A stretch of 51,194 nucleotides of DNA from CAZART01 sp964487555 (GTDB lineage: Bacteria > Bacteroidota > Rhodothermia > Rhodothermales > VXPQ01). Positions 45,797-51,194 of this stretch are shown here, piece by piece. Each line of letters begins with the position of its first letter. Position 1 is the first letter of the stretch. Position numbers and translations under genes: made by a program. The DNA lies in contig CAZART010000024.1 in the NCBI GenBank assembly GCA_964487555.1, positions 1 to 51,194 of the forward strand, read 5' to 3'. The notes under the pieces are model-generated. The model made no database searches and had not been told where the DNA came from. It saw only the letters and a program-made list of their open reading frames with translations.

Positions 45797-47221
45797 ATGA
45801 CTCATACCCCGGCACCTGCCTCTCTCGAGGCGACACCCGTAAAGGCGAAACGCTTCGCGTACGTCGCGCATGCGTTCGTATTGATCTCCCTTGTGGCCCT
45901 TCTGCTCGTTCCCCTCGTTCTCTTTCAGCGGACGGAGAGTCTGAGGCAGGAGATTCGGACGACCGTCCGTCCGGCGATTTCTCTTATCGACGACGTTGAA
46001 CTTGCGCTGGCACGGGAGGAATCAGCCACCCGTGGATGGCTGCTGACCAACGACGATAGCTTTCGCGGCTTCTTTTACAGCGCGAAACACGATGCCGAAG
46101 AGGCTTTGGCGGCGCTCGAGCCCCTCGTTGAGCGGCTAGGACCCTCGGCCGCCATGGCGTTTAGCGATATGCGTCAGGCCGAGCGCGAATGGCTGGTGCC
46201 GAATTTGGAAGCGCTGAACGGCGAGATATCTTTAACGGATCTCGAACGGCAGATTCCCGAGCAGCAGCAGCGCTACGTTGCTACGGTCGAAGCGGCCAAA
46301 CAGCTCACCCAGGCGCTTAACGGCGTCGTCGAACAACGACAAGAGTCCATTCGCGAGGCGACGCGTCTCAGTCTGTACCTTACTGGCCTGCTTTCGGTGT
46401 TCGCCATTCTCTCGATGGCCATCATTTTCTGGAACATCTATCGCTGGCGCTCCCTGGTGGCACACCTGGAAGAACTCGTCGGCGAGCTGGGGGAGCAGGC
46501 TGCGCGCGCCCGCGCAGCGGTCCGGACACGGGACGAGGTGCTCGCCATCGTCTCCCACGATCTTCGTTCGCCCCTGACCGCCATTTCCGTCAGCGCGTCC
46601 AATCTTCGAGCGCAGGTCTCTACGTCCTTCCATCGACGCCATCTGGATATCATTACCCGATCGGTCGAACGCACCAACCGGCTTATTTGTGACATCCTGG
46701 ACGTGACGCGCATCGAATCCGGCCGGGAGCTCACGATCGAGTCTGGCTTCCTGGAGGTTGAGCCCCTCGTCGACGCCTTGCTCGACTCCTTCAGGCCGCA
46801 GGCCGAGGAGCGGTTGCAGGAGATCGAATGTCGCATACAACCCGACCTGCCACCCATCTACGCAGACCGCGATCGGCTGCTGCAGGTCATGTCCAACCTC
46901 GTCGGCAATGCCGTGAAGTTCACGCCCGACGGAGGGCGCGTGTCGGTCCATATCCACGAAATGGATGAGGGCGTAGAATTCTCGGTGAGCGATACGGGTC
47001 CCGGTATTGCCGACGGCGATATCGAGCACATCTTCGATCCGTACTGGCAGGTGCAGCGGACGGCACGGCTGGGCACCGGGCTCGGGCTCACCATTGCCAA
47101 AGGCATCGTAGATGGTCACGGTGGGCAGCTCCGGGTGGCGAGTACGCCCGGCGAGGGGAGCACGTTTACGTTCACACTTCCCAGGTCGGCGGTCAAGCGG
47201 GTCGAAATGTTGACGTCCTGA
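45797..47221 (+). CDS. membrane sensor histidine kinase
   Basis: The protein has about 474 residues. Transmembrane segments lie at about 22-45 and 190-210, with a helical extracytoplasmic domain between them like CHASE3 (LALAREESATRGWLLTNDDSFRGFF). The kinase core is complete: H-box IVSHDLRSPLTAI, N-box LVGNAVKFTPDGG, G1 SDTGPGIADGD, F-box FDPYWQ and G2 GTGLGLTIAKGIVDGHGG. The ATG at 45797 follows AGG and starts a normal N-terminus; the frame is open a further 81 codons upstream with Arg-rich, non-coding-like content. No response regulator gene is in the window, so it is an orphan here. Confidence 0.92.
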   Translation: MTHTPAPASLEATPVKAKRFAYVAHAFVLISLVALLLVPLVLFQRTESLRQEIRTTVRPAISLIDDVELALAREESATRGWLLTNDDSFRGFFYSAKHDAEEALAALEPLVERLGPSAAMAFSDMRQAEREWLVPNLEALNGEISLTDLERQIPEQQQRYVATVEAAKQLTQALNGVVEQRQESIREATRLSLYLTGLLSVFAILSMAIIFWNIYRWRSLVAHLEELVGELGEQAARARAAVRTRDEVLAIVSHDLRSPLTAISVSASNLRAQVSTSFHRRHLDIITRSVERTNRLICDILDVTRIESGRELTIESGFLEVEPLVDALLDSFRPQAEERLQEIECRIQPDLPPIYADRDRLLQVMSNLVGNAVKFTPDGGRVSVHIHEMDEGVEFSVSDTGPGIADGDIEHIFDPYWQVQRTARLGTGLGLTIAKGIVDGHGGQLRVASTPGEGSTFTFTLPRSAVKRVEMLTS

Positions 47222-47228
47222 GGGCGCG

Positions 47229-47254
47229 CGTCGCCCCGGCGGGCCGGGGTGACG
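47229..47254 (+). terminator. strong GC hairpin after the histidine kinase gene
   Basis: CGTCGCCCCGG pairs with CCGGGGTGACG (one G-T wobble) around a 4-nt loop, 8 nt after the stop codon. The stem is long and GC-rich, but no T-run follows, so it may stop transcription weakly or protect the mRNA end. Confidence 0.45.
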
Positions 47255-47296
47255 GGGCGGTGCGGACGTCAAGTTTGTGAGCATGTATATTAGGAC

Positions 47297-48094
47297 ATGC
47301 CCAACCAACCTCTTTACCAGGTAGATGCTTTTACCGAGCGGCCGTTCGCGGGCAACCCGGCTGCCGTCGTGCTGCTGGACCAGATGCCGGACAACGAATG
47401 GCTCCAGCACGTCGCCGCTGAGATGAACCTCTCCGAGACCGCGTTCGTGGCTCCCCTTCAGGACGGGAGCTTCGAGCTTCGATGGTTCACACCCGTCGCC
47501 GAGGTCGACCTCTGTGGACACGCTACGCTCGCAACGGCGCACGTGTTATGGGAGACCGGCGCCGTCGAACCTTCGGAAAACGTGGCGTTCGAAACAGCCG
47601 GCGGCGTCCTCGGCGCAGAGCGCGATGGTGCGTTCATCCTCCTTGATTTCCCGACCGAACCGGCTGAGGAAATCGAAGACCGCATGGGCCTTGCGGCGGC
47701 GCTCGGTGTGCGCCCTGTATTTGTCGGAAGCAGCCGCCTCGATTTTCTCGTCGAATTGCCGGACGAGGCGTCTGTCCGAGGGCTGGATCCCGACATGCAC
47801 GCGATCGAGCAAATCGGCATGCGCGGCGTGATCGTCACGGCGAAAGCCCACGGTGACGCCTACGATTTCGTTTCGCGTTATTTTGCGCCGAGATTTGGGA
47901 TTCCCGAAGATCCGGTCACCGGGTCGGCGCACTGCGTCCTCGGTCCGTATTGGATGGAGCGGCTCGGCAAGAACCCACTCATCGGGTATCAGGCGTCGGC
48001 GCGCGGCGGAACAGTCGGCGTCGAGGTGTCGGGCGACCGGGTCAAGCTTCGCGGTAGAGCGGTCACGATCTTCTCCGGCAATCTTTATGTATGA
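47297..48094 (+). CDS. PhzF-family isomerase-like protein
   Basis: The protein has 265 residues. It starts YQVDAFTERPFAGNPAAVVLL and has NLSETAFV, LRWFTPVAEVDLCGHATLATAHVL and FGIPEDPVTGSAHCVLGPYW, the three best-known blocks of the family. The Glu in LSETAF is the catalytic acid of PhzF. Members isomerise dihydro-hydroxyanthranilate in phenazine synthesis, but most, like this one outside any phz cluster, have unknown substrates. It lies 75 bp after the histidine kinase. Confidence 0.93.
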   Translation: MPNQPLYQVDAFTERPFAGNPAAVVLLDQMPDNEWLQHVAAEMNLSETAFVAPLQDGSFELRWFTPVAEVDLCGHATLATAHVLWETGAVEPSENVAFETAGGVLGAERDGAFILLDFPTEPAEEIEDRMGLAAALGVRPVFVGSSRLDFLVELPDEASVRGLDPDMHAIEQIGMRGVIVTAKAHGDAYDFVSRYFAPRFGIPEDPVTGSAHCVLGPYWMERLGKNPLIGYQASARGGTVGVEVSGDRVKLRGRAVTIFSGNLYV

Positions 48095-48184
48095 TGTGCG
48101 CGTCTCCTTCGCGCCAACCCGCTGAAACCGCCCGCCTCCGCCGGCAGTTTTCGGATTATCCGACATCCTTGGCCCCGTAACGTC

Positions 48185-49288
48185 ATGTACGACTTCATCC
48201 GCTCGGCGCTCTTTCGCCTGGACGCCGAGCGCGCTCACACCGTGGCCACGACGGCGGCGCGGCTCGCCGTGCTCACCCACACCGGCTCCCTCCTCGAGTC
48301 AACTTTCGAATACGAGAATAAGCGCCTCGAGCAGAACCTGTGGGGCGTCAGGTTTTCGAATCCGGTCGGACTTGCGGCCGGATTCGACAAGAACGCCTCT
48401 CTTGCGGCCTTCTGGTCGACGTTGGGATTCGGTTTCGTGGAAGTCGGATCGGTGACGGCGCGTCCTTCAAGAGGCAACCCGAAGCCACGAGCGTTCCGAC
48501 TGCCTGATGACCGAGCTCTGATCAACAGGATGGGACTGAACAACAGAGGCGCACGCAAGATCTCCCGCCGGTTGGCCCGGCTGGATGGAAAGCGAGACGT
48601 CGTTCTCGGGGTGAATCTCGCTAAAACGCATGACTCGTCCATCATGGGTGACGATGCCGTGGCCGATTTTCGCGAGAGCTACCGGCTCCTCGCCCCACAT
48701 GCAGACTACGTGGCCCTTAATGTCTCCTGTCCGAATACGGCGGAGGGAAAGACGTTCGAGGATCCGTCTGCTCTGGAAGCGCTGCTCTGGGCGATTCGGG
48801 AGGAACGCGCCGCGCTCTCCCGATCCGTGCCGCTGCTGGTCAAGCTATCCCCACCCATGTCGGAGCGCGTTGCCTATGACAGCGCCGTTGAAGCCATCGT
48901 GGAGCTGGGTCGCAAATATGGCGTCGACGGGTACATCGCAAGCAATACGGCACCGGATCGAGACGGACTGCAGACGTCGGAAGAGGTCCTTCATGATATC
49001 GGATCCGGCGGACTCAGCGGCCGCCCTCTCGCGGAACGGTCCACGCATCTCGTGCGCTATCTCCACCGCCTGACCGGCGGCGCCGTGCCCATCATCGGCG
49101 TGGGCGGCGTGTTTTCGGCCGACGATGCGTACCGGAAGATCCGCGCCGGCGCCAGCCTCATCCAGATCTATACCGGACTCGTCTATGAGGGTCCCTCGCT
49201 CGTGCGCCGGATCAAGGAGGGCCTCGTACAGCTGCTTCAGCGAGACGGATTCAGCCGTATATCGGACGTCGTCGGCACGGACGCGTAG
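48185..49288 (+). CDS. pyrD: dihydroorotate dehydrogenase (quinone), class 2
   Basis: The protein has 367 residues. The N-terminal membrane-association helix (MYDFIRSALFRLDAERAH) marks class 2. FMN- and orotate-binding blocks follow: NPVGLAAGFDKNA, VGSVTARPSRGNPKPRAFRL, NRMGLNNRGA, LNVSCPNTAEG (catalytic Ser), KLSPP, NTAPDRDGL, GGLSGRPL and GVGGVFSADDAYRKIRAGASLIQIYTGLVY (in part). It oxidises dihydroorotate to orotate and passes electrons to the quinone pool in pyrimidine synthesis. The start of the minisatellite lies 33 bp after its stop. Confidence 0.96.
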   Translation: MYDFIRSALFRLDAERAHTVATTAARLAVLTHTGSLLESTFEYENKRLEQNLWGVRFSNPVGLAAGFDKNASLAAFWSTLGFGFVEVGSVTARPSRGNPKPRAFRLPDDRALINRMGLNNRGARKISRRLARLDGKRDVVLGVNLAKTHDSSIMGDDAVADFRESYRLLAPHADYVALNVSCPNTAEGKTFEDPSALEALLWAIREERAALSRSVPLLVKLSPPMSERVAYDSAVEAIVELGRKYGVDGYIASNTAPDRDGLQTSEEVLHDIGSGGLSGRPLAERSTHLVRYLHRLTGGAVPIIGVGGVFSADDAYRKIRAGASLIQIYTGLVYEGPSLVRRIKEGLVQLLQRDGFSRISDVVGTDA

Positions 49289-49321
49289 CCTGGTAGCGCC
49301 GGAGCCTGACCGGCATCCTGG

Positions 49322-49503
49322 CCGCCCCCCGACTCCTCGCGCCGGCCCGGCCTCCTCGCACCGGTCCCTGGGCCTCGCTGCCGATCCCCGGATCCTCGTC
49401 GCCGATCCCGGATCCTCGTTGCCGATCCCCGGATCCTCGCTGCCAATCCCCGGATCCTCGTCGCCGATCCCGGATCCTCGTTGCCGATCCCGGATCCTCG
49501 TTG
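49322..49503 (+). repeat. minisatellite of 19-21-bp units with GGATCC core
   Basis: Six good tandem units cover 49381-49503 (lengths 21, 20, 21, 21, 20 and 20 bp), each close to CCGATCCCGGATCCTCGTTG. Three more degenerate units (49322-49341, 49342-49360, 49361-49380) precede them, so the array decays toward pyrD. Units come in a 20-bp form (CCGATCCCGG) and a 21-bp form (CCGATCCCCGG). Each good unit contains the palindrome GGATCC and can pair with itself as a small hairpin. Frames through the array give only repetitive Asp/Pro/Arg peptides, so it is not taken as coding. Confidence 0.9.
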
Positions 49504-49566
49504 CCTTTCCCTCGGATAGCCAATAGATTCACGGCATCCCTTCCATTTGCTCCCAACGAGCCTGCT

Positions 49567-51194
49567 ATGCCCGCGATCGTCGAATTCAATACAATCCCGG
49601 AGCTGTTCTACGGCCTCGTCGACCATCACGGCGACTCGAACCGGCCGGCCGTCCGGTTCAAGGACCGACACACGCGGGAATGGACCGGTATTTCCTGGTC
49701 TCAGTTCGCAGAAATGGTGCAGGCGCTCGCAGGCTACTTACACGCCCACGGTGTCCGACCCGGCGATCGGGTAGCGATTCTGGCGGAAAATCGCCCGGAA
49801 TGGTCCATTACCGATCTGGCGACCCAGGTTCTCGGCGCGGTCAACGTTTCGCTCTACACGTCGCTTCCGCCGGATCAGGTCCAGTACATCCTCAAGGATT
49901 CCGGCTCGAAGATCATGATCGTCTCCACGATGCTTCAGCAGCGCAAGGCCGTCGAGGTCTTCCGCCACTGTCCGAAGCTCGATGGGATCATCACGATGAG
50001 CGACTTGGAAGGCGACGAACCCGACTATGTCGTCTCGTGGGACCAGGCGCTCCGCGACGGCCGCGAATACTGGCGGACGCACGAGGCGGATCTGCGCAAG
50101 CTATCCCGAGCCGTTACGCCCGCTGATCTGTGCGCACTCATCTATACCAGCGGAACGACAGGTCTGCCCAAGGGCGTGATGCTCACGCACGAAAACTTCT
50201 GCTCGAATGCGAAGTCGGCCCTTACGCAGGTGCCCTTCGGGCCCGACGACCACCATCTTAGCTTCCTACCGCTCTGTCATTCCTTCGAACGAACGGCCGG
50301 CTACACGGCGGTTCTCGCCTGCGGCGCGCTGATTACGTACGCCGAAAGCATTGATGCGGTGAGTAAGAACATGCAGGAGGTCTCTCCGACCGTCATGATC
50401 TCCGTGCCGCGCCTCTTCGAGCGCGTATACGGCCTCATCGCCAAATCAGTCGAGGAGGGATCGCCGACGAAGCAGAAGATTTTTCGCTGGGCGGTCGGCA
50501 CGGGCGGCAAGGTGGCCCGCAAGCGGGCACAGGGGAAGGCTGTGGGACCGCTGCTGCGGGTACAGCGCGCCATTGCGCACAAGCTCGTTTTCGAGAAGCT
50601 GCATCAGAAGCTCGGGGGAAACCTTCGCTTCGCCGTCTCCGGCGGGGCGGCCTTACCGAAAAAGATCGGCGAATTTTTTCAGGCCGCAGGCGTGACGATC
50701 ATCGAAGGCTATGGATTGACGGAGACCTCTCCGGTGCTGACCATCAACCCGATGGACAGGCCCCGCTACGGGACCGTCGGCCACGTCATCCCCGGCGTCG
50801 AAATTGCTATTCAGCGCCTTTCCGACAACCGCATCATCGGTCAGCTTTCCGGCGAGGACTATCCGTCCAGCCTCACGACGGAAGAGGGTGAGATCATCTG
50901 CCGCGGTCCTAACATCATGAAAGGCTATTGGAACGCACCGGACGCCACCAGAGAGGCCATCGACGACGACGGCTGGTATCACACCGGCGACGTCGGCCGC
51001 TTCGACGACGGCTACGTGGTCATCACGGATCGTATCAAGCACATGATCGTATCCGCCGGCGGCAAGAACATCTATCCCGGGCCCATCGAAGACCGGTTCA
51101 AAACGGTGCCGTGGATCGACCAGATCCTCGTCGTCGGCGAGGGCCGCGAATTTTTGGTCGCGCTGGTCGTACCCGAGGTCGAGTCGCTGGCCGG
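49567..51194 (+). CDS. long-chain acyl-CoA synthetase (AMP-forming), 3' end outside window
   Basis: The frame is open from the ATG at 49567 to the end of the window, about 542 residues. It belongs to the ANL superfamily: P-loop motif LIYTSGTTGLPKGVMLTH, LPLCHSFERT, the EGYGLTETSPV (A5) block and, near the end, the YHTGDVGRFDDGY (A7) and DRIKHMIVSAGGKNIYPGPIE (in part, A8) blocks. The start region (EFNTIPELFYGLVDHHGDSNRPAVRFKD) is that of FadD15-like long-chain fatty-acyl-CoA ligases. It activates fatty acids to acyl-CoA with ATP and CoA. The last part of the C-terminal lid domain is missing. Confidence 0.94.
   Translation, partial: MPAIVEFNTIPELFYGLVDHHGDSNRPAVRFKDRHTREWTGISWSQFAEMVQALAGYLHAHGVRPGDRVAILAENRPEWSITDLATQVLGAVNVSLYTSLPPDQVQYILKDSGSKIMIVSTMLQQRKAVEVFRHCPKLDGIITMSDLEGDEPDYVVSWDQALRDGREYWRTHEADLRKLSRAVTPADLCALIYTSGTTGLPKGVMLTHENFCSNAKSALTQVPFGPDDHHLSFLPLCHSFERTAGYTAVLACGALITYAESIDAVSKNMQEVSPTVMISVPRLFERVYGLIAKSVEEGSPTKQKIFRWAVGTGGKVARKRAQGKAVGPLLRVQRAIAHKLVFEKLHQKLGGNLRFAVSGGAALPKKIGEFFQAAGVTIIEGYGLTETSPVLTINPMDRPRYGTVGHVIPGVEIAIQRLSDNRIIGQLSGEDYPSSLTTEEGEIICRGPNIMKGYWNAPDATREAIDDDGWYHTGDVGRFDDGYVVITDRIKHMIVSAGGKNIYPGPIEDRFKTVPWIDQILVVGEGREFLVALVVPEVESLA

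Noticed and set aside
46232..47542. Minus-strand open frame of 436 codons opposite the histidine kinase
   Set aside because: Shadow of the kinase gene caused by the high G+C at third positions; it crosses a hairpin and the start of the PhzF gene.
49322..49503. CRISPR array
   Set aside because: Units are contiguous with no unique spacers, so it is a minisatellite; no cas genes are present.
49125..49526. Plus-strand frame of 133 codons through the minisatellite
   Set aside because: Its repetitive Asp-Pro-rich peptide is a by-product of the repeat, and it starts inside pyrD in another frame.

Overview
The window looks like a chromosomal contig from a G+C-rich bacterium of the Fibrobacteres-Chlorobi-Bacteroidetes group, most like Rhodothermota or Balneolota. 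Three things suggest this: a TonB-dependent receptor with an N-terminal carboxypeptidase-regulatory-like domain, a secreted protein ending in a PNPFN/T9SS-type sorting domain, and an acidic proteome with few strong Shine-Dalgarno sequences. A run of exactly 100 N (7254-7353) shows it is a scaffold with one unresolved gap. No taxonomic marker gene is present, so the placement is an inference.

Layout. (1) 1-783: 3' part of a Gfo/Idh/MocA oxidoreductase. (2) 784-10404: a plus-strand surface operon of TonB-dependent receptor, PHP-domain hydrolase, purple-acid-phosphatase-like phosphoesterase, BNR/Asp-box lipoprotein and beta-propeller phytase-like lipoprotein. (3) 10550-22143: a LacI-family regulator followed by a nearly complete myo-inositol catabolic operon, iolG-iolB-iolC-iolD, a three-gene sugar ABC importer, iolA/mmsA and iolE. 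(4) 22373-25377: a secreted Cys-repeat protein and a second iolG. (5) 25496-28699 (minus): a GAF/GGDEF-like membrane protein, phosphopentomutase and two EutN/CcmL microcompartment vertex proteins. (6) 29340-32683: a cyclase-family lipoprotein, a DUF4097 lipoprotein and an atypical chemotaxis receptor. (7) 32639-42055 (minus): argS-pheA-ftsX and mrdA-rodA-tldD-solA housekeeping operons. (8) 42434-51194 (plus): a peptidase/propeller/barrel outer-membrane protein, a histidine kinase, a PhzF protein, pyrD, a minisatellite and the start of an acyl-CoA synthetase gene.

The main discovery candidate is regions 2 and 3 read together as one phytate-to-central-metabolism system. Both operons start from the same promoter-operator cassette: TTGAC(A/T), 17 bp, TATTGT, 2 bp, then the perfect palindrome TGCACACGTGTGCA. 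It occurs once before the receptor gene and once before lacI. Extra operator-like sites lie in the receptor leader. The proposed route is phytate or inositol phosphates captured by the receptor, stripped by up to three different extracytoplasmic phosphoesterases, the freed inositol imported by the ABC transporter, and degraded by IolG, IolE, IolD, IolB, IolC and IolA, all under one LacI-type repressor. The aldolase IolJ is not in the window.

A second candidate is the small operon of two microcompartment vertex genes translationally coupled to phosphopentomutase, with no shell hexamer gene in the window.
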